Source of the DNA: an uncultured Verrucomicrobiota bacterium
GTDB taxonomy: Bacteria; Verrucomicrobiota; Verrucomicrobiia; Limisphaerales; UBA9464
NCBI GenBank assembly: GCA_903939515.1
Contig: CAJAHH010000129.1
Location: forward strand, 1 to 47,547
Length of the DNA: 47,547 nucleotides
Direction of reading: 5' to 3'
How positions within the stretch are numbered: position 1 is the first letter of the stretch; each line of letters opens with the position of its first letter. The notes beneath the pieces were generated by a model. The model ran no database searches and was not told the origin of the DNA. It saw only the letters and a list, made by a program, of their open reading frames with translations. This document shows positions 1 to 7,803 of the stretch, piece after piece. Made by a program: the position numbers and the translations under genes.

Positions 1-315
1 ACCACGCACGCACCGGCGGCAGCGGGATCGGGCCGGAGCGAGCATTGGAACGTCGACACCCTGATCCCCCCTCGCGCGACAGCGCGAAAGCTCCTCCTGT
101 CCCAACGTTCCCTGCGAGCGCAGGACCGATCCCGCGGAGCCTCACCGCGACTCAGCCCCATCGTGACTCAGCCTCACCGCGACTCAACCCCCACCCGCGA
201 CTCAGCCCCATCGCCGAACCCGCAACACCGCCACACACCCGGCACCCACCCGATCGCCTCGACAAACCGCTTTAACCCATGACGCGTCCGAACCGCTTCG
301 GGTACTCTGCCGAAA
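1..315. other. Gene-free GC-rich leader with short direct repeats
   Basis: No convincing gene lies in this stretch. The short open frames here have a Pro/Arg/His-rich composition typical of non-coding GC-rich DNA. It contains exact short repeats: a 19-bp unit (ccgcgactcagccccatcg) at 145-163 and again at 195-213, and a 16-bp unit (gcctcaccgcgactca) at 139-154 and 171-186. It presumably also holds the promoter of the gene starting at 316, but I see no clear -35/-10 pair. Confidence 0.5.
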
Positions 316-2886
316 GTGATCCCCCGAGTCCTGACCCAGTTCCTTGCAGGCATCCCCACCATCGTGCGGACCCTCGCGATCGTGCTGGCCCTCGGCTCCG
401 ACCACGCCGCAGTCCACGCTGCCGTCCGGCCTCCCGACAACGCCCGCGACCATTGGGCCTTTCAGCCCGTGCGCCCCGTCACGATCCCCGACACTGGCAG
501 CCCCGGATCGGCACAGAATCCCATCGACCGCTTCGTCCTCGCCCGGCTCGAAACCGCCGGAATCCACCCCGCCCCGCCGGCCGACCCGCGCACCCTCATC
601 CGACGCCTCAGCCTCGACCTCACCGGCCTTCCCCCCGAACCCGCCGACGTTGACCGCTTCATCACCGAAACCGCCCACGACCGCACCGGTGCGACCGGCC
701 GACTCATTGACCGCCTTCTCAACTCCCCCCGGTACGGCGAACGCTGGGGACGCCATTGGCTCGACGTCGCCCGCTACTCCGACACCAAGGGCTACGTTTA
801 CGGACGCGAAGAACCCCGCTTCGTCCACGCACCCGCCTACCGTGACTGGGTCATCAACGCCCTCAACACCGACCTGCCCTACGATCGTTTCCTCCTGCTT
901 CAACTCGCCGCTGACCAGTTGGTTCCGGCCGATTCCCCCGACCTCGCCGCCCTGGGCTTCGTCACCGGCGGCCGCCGCTTCCTCGGCGTCACCCACGACA
1001 TCATCGACGACCGCATCGACGTCATTACCCGCGGCACCCTGGGCCTCACCGTCGCCTGCGCCCGTTGCCACGATCACAAATACGACCCCATTCCGACGGC
1101 CGACTACTACTCCCTCTACGGCGTGCTCCGGGGCAATGACGACCAACTGGTCACCTTCAACGAACCGCAAGATTCCCAACTCGCCACCCTACGAAAAAAA
1201 TCCTCCGACCAGATGCGCCTGCGCCGTTCCGAAGCCAACGCCCGGCTGCGCGAACGGGCCGGCGACTACCTCGCAGCCCAATTGAACCTCAAGGACTACC
1301 CCGAGGAAGGCTTCGACCAACTCCTCTCCACCAGAGACATCATCCCCATGTCGGTGCGCCGGTGGCGGGATTTCCTGAACGTGTCGGCCACTCCCGATCA
1401 CCCGATCTTCGGACCCTGGCGGATCCTCATCGCAGACCTGCATCACCTGCCCGACGCCGACTGGCCGTCCGCGGCCACCCGGGCGCTCGCCGCCTCCCGC
1501 CACCTCGCACAGAGTTGGAACCCACGGGTGGCTGCGGCCTTTGCCCAAGCGCCGACCTCCCGGACTGAGGTCACCCGGCGCTACGGCGATCTCTTCACCC
1601 GGGTGGACAACGACTGGAAGACCCTGAGGGAGGCCTCAAAAAAGGCTACAAAACCGATCGACCCACAGGCCGGTACTCCCGACCCGACCGCCCCGATCGC
1701 CCTGCCCGATCCACACACAGAGGCCCTCCGCCGCTTTCTCCACGACCCCACCTCGCCCACCACCGTTCCCGACACCGGAATGGTGAACACCGAGTTCTTC
1801 TACCCGACCGACATCACCGTCGAACTCTGGCAACTCCAGGGTGCGGTCGACCGACGACTCATCGCCCTCGGTGTCCAAGCCGCACTCGTGCTCGTCGACC
1901 GCCCCCCGGAACCACAGCCCGTGGTGTTCCGCCGCGGTAGCCCCTCGCAGCCGGGGCCCGAGGCCCCACGCCGCTTTCTCGAAGTACTGACCGGTCCCGA
2001 CCGCCGCCCATTCCAGAAGGGCAACGGCCGCCTCGAACTCGCCCGAGCCATCGCCTCGCCCGACAACCCCCTCACGGCTCGCGTCATGGTCAACCGCGTC
2101 TGGCAACACCACTTCGGCACCGGCCTGGTCAAGACCCCCAGCGACTTTGGCCTGCGCGCCGAAGCTCCGAGCCATCCCGAGCTGCTCGACTGGCTGGCCC
2201 TGCGCTTCGTCGATTCAGGCTGGAGCCTCAAGGCACTGCACCGGCTCATCGTCTCCAGCGCCGCATACCAATCGGCTTCCCAGGGACACGATGGGCGCAG
2301 TGCGGATGAACGGAACCGAATCCAGAAACTCGATCCCGAGAACCGCTGGCTCGCGCACTTCCCGCTGCGCCGATTGGAATTCGAACAACTGCGCGACGCC
2401 CTGCTCACCGCCTCCGGCCGACTGGACCCCCGGATGGCCGGCCCGGCCGTAGGTCTTCTCGAACCCAATAACCACCGACGCTCTGTCTACGGTTTCGTGG
2501 ACCGACAATTCCTCCCCGGCGTGCTGCGCACCTTCGACTTCGCCAACCCGGATTTGCATGTGGCCGTCCGACACGAAACCACCGTGCCGCAGCAAGGGCT
2601 CTATTTCCTCAACGGCACCTTTGCTGCCGATCAGGCCCGGTCGCTGGCCAAGTCCGGAGCCGCACTGTCTCCCACAGCCCGCATCCACGACTTGCATCGA
2701 CGCCTTTTCCAACGAGCCGCCCGACCCACTGAAATCACTGACGGACTCCGATTCGTGACCGCCGCCGAAACCGCACCCGACCGACCTGTGCTGCCGCCGA
2801 TCGGACCACCCGAGCCACGACTGAGCCCTTGGGAACAGTACGCCCACGTGCTCCTCCTCACCAACGAGTTCGCCTTCGCCGATTGA
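316..2886 (+). CDS. DUF1549/DUF1553 (PSD1-type) exported protein, no N-terminal cytochrome module
   Basis: An 856-residue exported protein. A signal peptide with a hydrophobic stretch near residues 18-36 follows the GTG start. The DUF1549 half follows from about residue 65, with PIDRFVLARLE, the strongly conserved GERWGRHWLDVARYSD near 141-156, and an internal CARCHDHKYDP at 248-258 that contains a CxxCH heme-type motif. The DUF1553 half (about 570-850) has NPLTARVMVNRVWQHHFGTG and HPELLDWLA. Many relatives carry a planctomycete-type cytochrome domain in front. This one starts directly with DHWAFQPV, so that module is absent. The DUF1501 gene begins 19 bp downstream, as is usual for this pair. 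The family is thought to act outside the cytoplasm in PVC bacteria, but the reaction is unknown. The GTG start is the first start in the open frame; there is no clear ribosome-binding site. Confidence 0.9.
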   Translation: MIPRVLTQFLAGIPTIVRTLAIVLALGSDHAAVHAAVRPPDNARDHWAFQPVRPVTIPDTGSPGSAQNPIDRFVLARLETAGIHPAPPADPRTLIRRLSLDLTGLPPEPADVDRFITETAHDRTGATGRLIDRLLNSPRYGERWGRHWLDVARYSDTKGYVYGREEPRFVHAPAYRDWVINALNTDLPYDRFLLLQLAADQLVPADSPDLAALGFVTGGRRFLGVTHDIIDDRIDVITRGTLGLTVACARCHDHKYDPIPTADYYSLYGVLRGNDDQLVTFNEPQDSQLATLRKKSSDQMRLRRSEANARLRERAGDYLAAQLNLKDYPEEGFDQLLSTRDIIPMSVRRWRDFLNVSATPDHPIFGPWRILIADLHHLPDADWPSAATRALAASRHLAQSWNPRVAAAFAQAPTSRTEVTRRYGDLFTRVDNDWKTLREASKKATKPIDPQAGTPDPTAPIALPDPHTEALRRFLHDPTSPTTVPDTGMVNTEFFYPTDITVELWQLQGAVDRRLIALGVQAALVLVDRPPEPQPVVFRRGSPSQPGPEAPRRFLEVLTGPDRRPFQKGNGRLELARAIASPDNPLTARVMVNRVWQHHFGTGLVKTPSDFGLRAEAPSHPELLDWLALRFVDSGWSLKALHRLIVSSAAYQSASQGHDGRSADERNRIQKLDPENRWLAHFPLRRLEFEQLRDALLTASGRLDPRMAGPAVGLLEPNNHRRSVYGFVDRQFLPGVLRTFDFANPDLHVAVRHETTVPQQGLYFLNGTFAADQARSLAKSGAALSPTARIHDLHRRLFQRAARPTEITDGLRFVTAAETAPDRPVLPPIGPPEPRLSPWEQYAHVLLLTNEFAFAD

Positions 2887-2905
2887 ACGACCTGCTCCTA
2901 CTACC

Positions 2906-4354
2906 ATGCCTTCCAGGTTCTCCCCGTTTTCCAGCCAGAGTTCGCATCGGCCCTCGCTCAGTCGCCGTGATTTCCTCACCCGATCTGGCCTCGGCCTCGG
3001 GGCCCTGTCGCTGCAGACCCTGGGAGATCTTCCTACCGCGACGACCACGGGTTCCTCCATCTCTCCACTGGCCGCCCGGTCACCCCACTTCGCACCGCGG
3101 GCCCGCCGCGTCGTGCATTTCTTTCTCAATGGCGGGCCGTCGCAGGTGGACACCTTCGACCCCAAGCCGGCCCTCGCGAAATACGCCGGCCAACCCCTGC
3201 CCGGTCAATACCTCCGCACCGAACGCAAAACCGGCGCAGCCCTGCCATCGCCCTTCCAGTTCTCGCGCTACGGGCAAAGCGGTTTAGAAATCAGCGAAAT
3301 CTTCGCCCGCACCGCCGCCCATGCCGACGACATCGCCGTCATCCGCTCCATGCACGCGCAGGTGCCCAATCATGAGCCGTCGCTCATGCTCATGAATTGC
3401 GGCGATAGCGTGCAGCCACGGCCCAGCTTCGGATCTTGGGCGCTGTATGGGCTCGGTACCGAGAACCAGAACTTGCCGGGTTTCGTCTCGCTGTGCCCCG
3501 GCGGCTTGCCCATCAAGGACTCCGAGAACTGGCAATCGGCCTTCCTGCCCGGCGTGTTCCAGGGAACGTTCGTCGATCCGCAACACCGCGAGGTGGAGCG
3601 GCTCATTGAGAATATCCGCAGCCCGCACGCCACCCCGGGCATGCAACGCCGGCAGCTGGATCTGCTGGCCTCGCTCAATGCCGCCCACCGGAGCGACCAC
3701 GGATCAGATCCTCGACTCGAGGCGCGCATTGAGTCCTTCGAGCTGGCCTTCCGCATGCAAATGGAAGCTAGCGATGCCTTCGATTTGTCCCGCGAACCGG
3801 CCTCCGTCCGGGCCATGTACGGTGACACCGTGCACGGCCGGCAGACGCTCATCGCCCGGCGACTGCTCGAGCGCGGAGTCCGCGTGGTGCAGTTGTGGCA
3901 CGGAGCTGGGCAACCCTGGGACCATCACGACAACATCGAGGCTAATCATCGGAAGAACGCCGCCGAGATCGACGGCCCCATCGCCGCCTTCATCACCGAC
4001 CTCAAGCAGCGCGGCCTCTTCGACGACACGCTCATCCTCTGGGGCGGGGAGTTCGGTCGCACGCCCTCGGTCGAACTCGGCGACAGCGGTAAGTCTAAGC
4101 TGGGCCGCGACCACAACCACTACGGCTTCAGCGTCTGGCTGGCGGGTGGCGGCATCCGGGGCGGCGTGGCTCATGGCGCCACCGACGAGTTCGGGTTCCG
4201 CGCGGTCGAGAACCCCGTGAGCGTGCACGACTTGCACGCCACCATGCTCCACCTGCTGGGCTTCGACCACGAGCGCCTCACCTACCGCCACGCCGGCCGC
4301 GACTTCCGCCTCACCGACGTGTCGGGCGAAGTGGTGCGGCCGGTGGTCGCGTAG
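2906..4354 (+). CDS. DUF1501 family protein, Tat-exported
   Basis: A 482-residue DUF1501 protein, related to the alkaline phosphatase/sulfatase fold. A Tat signal, SRRDFLTRSGLGLGALSL, starts near residue 19. The mature part opens with HFFLNGGPSQVDTFDPKP, where family members carry putative metal-binding acidic residues. Further on come LILWGGEFGRTPSVE, RDHNHYGFSVWLAGGG and the C-terminal HDLHATMLHLLGFDHE. It follows the DUF1549/1553 gene by 19 bp on the same strand, so the two are very likely co-transcribed. Tat export suggests folding with a cofactor before secretion (inference). The substrate is unknown. It ends in TAG, which shows that TAG is an ordinary stop in this genome. Confidence 0.92.
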   Translation: MPSRFSPFSSQSSHRPSLSRRDFLTRSGLGLGALSLQTLGDLPTATTTGSSISPLAARSPHFAPRARRVVHFFLNGGPSQVDTFDPKPALAKYAGQPLPGQYLRTERKTGAALPSPFQFSRYGQSGLEISEIFARTAAHADDIAVIRSMHAQVPNHEPSLMLMNCGDSVQPRPSFGSWALYGLGTENQNLPGFVSLCPGGLPIKDSENWQSAFLPGVFQGTFVDPQHREVERLIENIRSPHATPGMQRRQLDLLASLNAAHRSDHGSDPRLEARIESFELAFRMQMEASDAFDLSREPASVRAMYGDTVHGRQTLIARRLLERGVRVVQLWHGAGQPWDHHDNIEANHRKNAAEIDGPIAAFITDLKQRGLFDDTLILWGGEFGRTPSVELGDSGKSKLGRDHNHYGFSVWLAGGGIRGGVAHGATDEFGFRAVENPVSVHDLHATMLHLLGFDHERLTYRHAGRDFRLTDVSGEVVRPVVA

Positions 4355-4365
4355 GACGGCCCCGA

Positions 4366-5796
4366 TCAAGCCGATCGCTGCGACTGACGCAACTTCTGCA
4401 CCTTCCGGATGAGCTGAATCTTGTTGTAGGCGTTGAGCGCGGCAATTTTGTAGCACTCAGCGAGCGTCGGGTAGTTGAAGACGCTGTTGATGAAGTAGTC
4501 GAGCCCACCTCCGAGCAGCATCACCGCCTGCCCGATGTGCACCAACTCCGTGGCCCCAGAACCGATGCAATGCACCCCGAGCAGCTTCTCGGTGTCGCGA
4601 TGGAAGATCATTTTAAACATGCCAGAGTGGTCGCCGAGGATCTGCCCGCGCGCCGTCTCGTTGTAGCGAGCGATGCCCGTCTCGTAGGGCACCTTCTTGG
4701 CCGTGAGCGCCTCCTCGGTCTCACCCATCATGGAAATCTCAGGAATGGAATAAATGCCGATGGGGAAACGATCTCCGAGCGGAGCGCTCTCCTCGCCGAA
4801 CATGTGCAAGGCCGCCAGGCGCCCCTGCTCACTGGAGGTTGCTGCCAGCGACGGGTAGCCGATGACATCGCCCGCCGCATAAATGTGCGGCACTGCCGTC
4901 TGGAAATGGGCGTCGGTTTTAATGCGGCCCCGATCGTCGGCCGACAATCCGACCACCTCGAGACCCAGCCCGTCGGTACAGCCCACACGACCGGTCGAAA
5001 TGAGCACCATCTCGGCGATCAGAAACTTGCCGCTCTCCAACTCCAGCAACGCCTGCTTCCGATCCCCATCGCTAATTTCCAGACTCTTGAGCCCATCACC
5101 GCACCGGAAGGTGACATCCAATTTGCGCAGTTGGTGGATGAGTTCGTCGACGATCTCATTGTCCAGGAACTCCAAAGGCCGCGGGCGCTTGTCCACGACA
5201 GTCACCTTCAGTCCCAAAGCCGCGAACATGGAAGCGTACTCGATGCCGATGACACCGGCACCCACGACCACCACCGATCGCGGCAGGCGCTTAAGATTTA
5301 GCAAACTGTCGGAGGTGACCGCAATCTCCCCATCCAGGGTTACCCCGCGGGACTCGGCCGGCCGGGTACCCACGGCGATGAGGAACTTCTTCGCCTTCAA
5401 GGTCTCATCCCCAGTGAACCCGCTGACCACCAGTTCGTTCGGCCCAACAAAACGCGCCGCCCCCTGGAACATTTTGATGTCATTGCGAGCCAGCGAGTCA
5501 TGGACCACCTGGCACTCACGACCCACCACCCCGGCCACCTGGCGCATCAAGCGCTCCATCGTCGGCCGAGCAGGACCCGAATGCGAACCGCCCGTGTCCT
5601 CATGATCGTGCGCATAGAGACGTCGCACCGCCTCCCGGAAGGTCTTCGACGGAATGGTACCCGTCTCGATGCAAACGCCGCCGACGTTCGCCTGTTTTTC
5701 CACAACGGCCACGCGTTTGCCCAACTTAGACGCCTGGACTGCAGCCCGCTGACCCGCGGGACCGCTGCCGATACAAATGAGGTCGAACTCGTGCAT
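4366..5796 (-). CDS. sthA: Soluble pyridine nucleotide transhydrogenase (Si-specific)
   Basis: A 476-residue flavoprotein of the class I pyridine nucleotide-disulfide oxidoreductase family. It fits a soluble transhydrogenase, which moves hydride between NADPH and NAD+ in the cytoplasm. The FAD-binding GSGPAGQRAA starts at residue 10. The redox-site region reads GGVCIETGTIPSKT: the first Cys (42) is kept, but the partner found in lipoamide dehydrogenases is Thr (47), as expected for the SthA branch. The second dinucleotide motif is VVVGAGVIGIEYASMF, and the dimerisation domain ends with CIGSGATELVHIGQAVM. Length is close to E. coli SthA (466 residues). The gene is convergent with the DUF1501 gene, with 11 bp between their ends, and stands alone. 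A divergent dihydrolipoamide dehydrogenase is less likely because of the missing second Cys. Confidence 0.88.
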   Translation of the reverse strand: MHEFDLICIGSGPAGQRAAVQASKLGKRVAVVEKQANVGGVCIETGTIPSKTFREAVRRLYAHDHEDTGGSHSGPARPTMERLMRQVAGVVGRECQVVHDSLARNDIKMFQGAARFVGPNELVVSGFTGDETLKAKKFLIAVGTRPAESRGVTLDGEIAVTSDSLLNLKRLPRSVVVVGAGVIGIEYASMFAALGLKVTVVDKRPRPLEFLDNEIVDELIHQLRKLDVTFRCGDGLKSLEISDGDRKQALLELESGKFLIAEMVLISTGRVGCTDGLGLEVVGLSADDRGRIKTDAHFQTAVPHIYAAGDVIGYPSLAATSSEQGRLAALHMFGEESAPLGDRFPIGIYSIPEISMMGETEEALTAKKVPYETGIARYNETARGQILGDHSGMFKMIFHRDTEKLLGVHCIGSGATELVHIGQAVMLLGGGLDYFINSVFNYPTLAECYKIAALNAYNKIQLIRKVQKLRQSQRSA

Positions 5797-6084
5797 GGAA
5801 GAGAATTGAAGGATTCGGGAAGAGACATGGGGCTTCGGACCCGTCTCAAGACGGCAACCATTTAGCCCCAGAGTAACTTCCGGTGGATTTCTCCGCGGAT
5901 TAAGCCAGAACTATTCAGTCGATAGGAAAGAGAGGGAAGTGATGGGGATGATGGAGTCTTTCACAAGACGCCGGGCAGGCGAAGAGCCGGCTATAGTGAG
6001 ACCTTTAACGAGCCTCGTGTGGAGGAAGACGCAGCCAACACAACGGATCCAATTGAATCGTTCCGTTTAGGCAATGGGACGACT

Positions 6085-6136
6085 CTGGATGTCGACCGAC
6101 GAGCCTCGCAGATAAGGATCGATCTCCAAGCGGTTC
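6085..6136. repeat. 52-bp direct repeat, copy 1
   Basis: Starts ctggatgtcgaccga and ends gatctccaagcggttc. It matches copy 2 at 6232-6282 with a few substitutions and one single-base length difference. The conserved blocks are ctggatgtcgaccga, gcctc and ggatcgatctcc. The spacing between copies is about 147 bp. Both copies lie in non-coding DNA. Confidence 0.7.
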
Positions 6137-6231
6137 GGCTCTGTGGCGGTCCGTGTCTGCCGACGTGGCGCTTTCGGAGAAATCGCCCTACCTCGGAGGT
6201 GCTTGGGTGAGGCTGAGGCTGTGGCGCGATC

Positions 6232-6282
6232 CTGGATGTCGACCGAAGGGCCTCTAGGTAGGGATCGATCTCCGAGCGGTCC
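6232..6282. repeat. 52-bp direct repeat, copy 2
   Basis: Imperfect second copy of the 6085-6136 unit, starting ctggatgtcgaccgaaggg and ending gatctccgagcggtcc. It could be part of a dispersed intergenic repeat family of this genome, but only two copies are visible here. Confidence 0.7.
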
Positions 6283-6363
6283 ACCTCTTAATGACGGGTT
6301 TACGACCTGACCCGTGCCGTGATGGAAGTTGCCTCCCTTCACAGAGACCGTTAGCCAAGGCGG

Positions 6364-7749
6364 ATGAAGACAGACGTCGGCGTGTGGGGAATGCGACTAG
6401 GGCAACGATGGCTGGCTGCTGGCGTCGGCCTGGCACTGACCTTCACGCTGGCTCAAAGCGCAACCGCCCAGGCCAACTGGCCTCAATTCCGGGGGGCCGA
6501 AAGCCGCGGAGTCGGCACCTCCGACCGGCTGCCTCTAGTCTGGGGCTCAGACACCAATGTCGCCTGGCGCGCAGAAGTTCCCGGACGCGGGTGGTCTTCG
6601 CCGATCGTGTGGGGAAAACGGGTGTTCCTCACCACGGCAGTGAGCGAGGGAGAACTGGAGGCTCCGAAGAAGGGTCTGTATTTCGGCGGCGACCGCCCGG
6701 AACCCCCGAAGCAGCGCCAACGCTGGATGGCCCTGTGCCTCGACCGCGACTCCGGCAAGACCCTCTGGAGCACCGAGCTTCACGGAGCGGTTCCGACCAC
6801 GCCCATCCACCTCAAGAACAGCTACGCCTCCGAGACCCCGGTCACCGACGGCAAGCACGTGTACGTGCTGTTTGGATCGGTGGGCCTGTTCTGCCTCGAT
6901 CTCCAGGGCAAGGTGGTTTGGTCGCAACCCATTCAACCCCACAAGATGCGCTACGGATGGGGCACCTCCGCTTCCCCTGTCTTACACGAGGGACGGGTGT
7001 ATGTGGTGAACGACAACGAAGAGGCTTCGACCTTGAGCGCCTTCGACGCCAAGACAGGCAAGATTCTGTGGCAAGTCCCGCGCGATGAACCCAGCAACTT
7101 CAGCACCCCCTACCTTTGGAAGACTCCGAAGCGCACCGAACTGGTGGTTCCGGGCCGCACTCAAATCCGCAGTTACGACCTGACAGGCAAGGTGCTGTGG
7201 CATCTGCAAGGGCCCTCCACCATCGTCATCCCCACCCCGTTCGAGGCCGAGGGGTTGCTGTATGTCGGCGCGGGCTACGTCGGCGACAACCTCAAGCTCA
7301 ACAAGCCGGTCTACGCCATTCGACCCGGCGGAGTCGGCGATCTCACCCTGCCCGAGGGAGCCCGCGACAGCGCCAGCATTGCCTGGATGGAAGCCAACGC
7401 CGCCCCGTACAATCCGTCACCCTTGGCCTACGACGGCCGATTCTACGTGCTGTGGGATTTCGGTTTCTTGAGCTGCCGCGATGCTCGAACCGGCCGGGAA
7501 CTTTACGGCAAGCAGCGGATCAAGGTCGACGGAACCGCCGGCTTCACCGCCTCACCCTGGGCCTACCGCGGGCGGGTGTTCTGCCTCAGCGAGGATGGCG
7601 ACACCTATGTGGTCAGCGGCCGCGACCCCTACCGGATGGAGCGGGTCAATGCGCTGGGCGAATTGTGCATGGCCACTCCCGCCATCGCTGGGGACCGGCT
7701 CTTCATCCGCACCGCCTCGCGACTCTACTGCCTGCGCGAAACTCATTGA
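6364..7749 (+). CDS. Exported PQQ-like beta-propeller protein
   Basis: A 461-residue protein with an N-terminal signal peptide ending near SATAQA, followed by NWPQFRGAESRGVGTSDRLP. That is the standard opening of the PVC quinoprotein-like propeller family (WPQFRG...G). Repeated blade motifs follow: SSPIVWGKRVFLTTAV, DRDSGKTLWSTELHGAVP, CLDLQGKVVW and FDAKTGKILWQVP. The fold resembles PQQ-dependent dehydrogenases and BamB, but many members bind no PQQ, so enzymatic activity is not implied. A second ATG at 6391 (MRLGQRWLAAG) would give a more typical signal peptide and may be the true start. A redoxin-domain gene follows 54 bp downstream and may share the transcript. A second, diverged member of the same family lies at 21691-22989. 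Confidence 0.88.
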   Translation: MKTDVGVWGMRLGQRWLAAGVGLALTFTLAQSATAQANWPQFRGAESRGVGTSDRLPLVWGSDTNVAWRAEVPGRGWSSPIVWGKRVFLTTAVSEGELEAPKKGLYFGGDRPEPPKQRQRWMALCLDRDSGKTLWSTELHGAVPTTPIHLKNSYASETPVTDGKHVYVLFGSVGLFCLDLQGKVVWSQPIQPHKMRYGWGTSASPVLHEGRVYVVNDNEEASTLSAFDAKTGKILWQVPRDEPSNFSTPYLWKTPKRTELVVPGRTQIRSYDLTGKVLWHLQGPSTIVIPTPFEAEGLLYVGAGYVGDNLKLNKPVYAIRPGGVGDLTLPEGARDSASIAWMEANAAPYNPSPLAYDGRFYVLWDFGFLSCRDARTGRELYGKQRIKVDGTAGFTASPWAYRGRVFCLSEDGDTYVVSGRDPYRMERVNALGELCMATPAIAGDRLFIRTASRLYCLRETH

Positions 7750-7803
7750 CCGGATCCTCAAGATCCCTCTTGGCCCCCGGTGCCTCGCGGTTAGCCTTCC
7801 GCA

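Larger units (their letters stand above)
5797..6363. other. Divergent intergenic region, no gene
   Basis: A 567-bp gap between the leftward transhydrogenase gene and the rightward propeller gene. No protein-like frame is visible. It must contain both promoters, but I cannot pick convincing boxes. The right half holds an imperfect two-copy direct repeat, listed separately, which accounts for the small look-alike open frames on the minus strand. Confidence 0.5.

Noticed and set aside
202-1179. 325-codon open frame on the minus strand, Val/Gly/Glu-rich
   Set aside because: It lies antisense to a well-supported DUF1549 gene. Its composition is the mirror of GC-rich coding DNA and has no family motif.
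4537-5301. 254-codon plus-strand frame inside the transhydrogenase gene
   Set aside because: Antisense shadow; all conserved flavoprotein motifs are on the minus strand.
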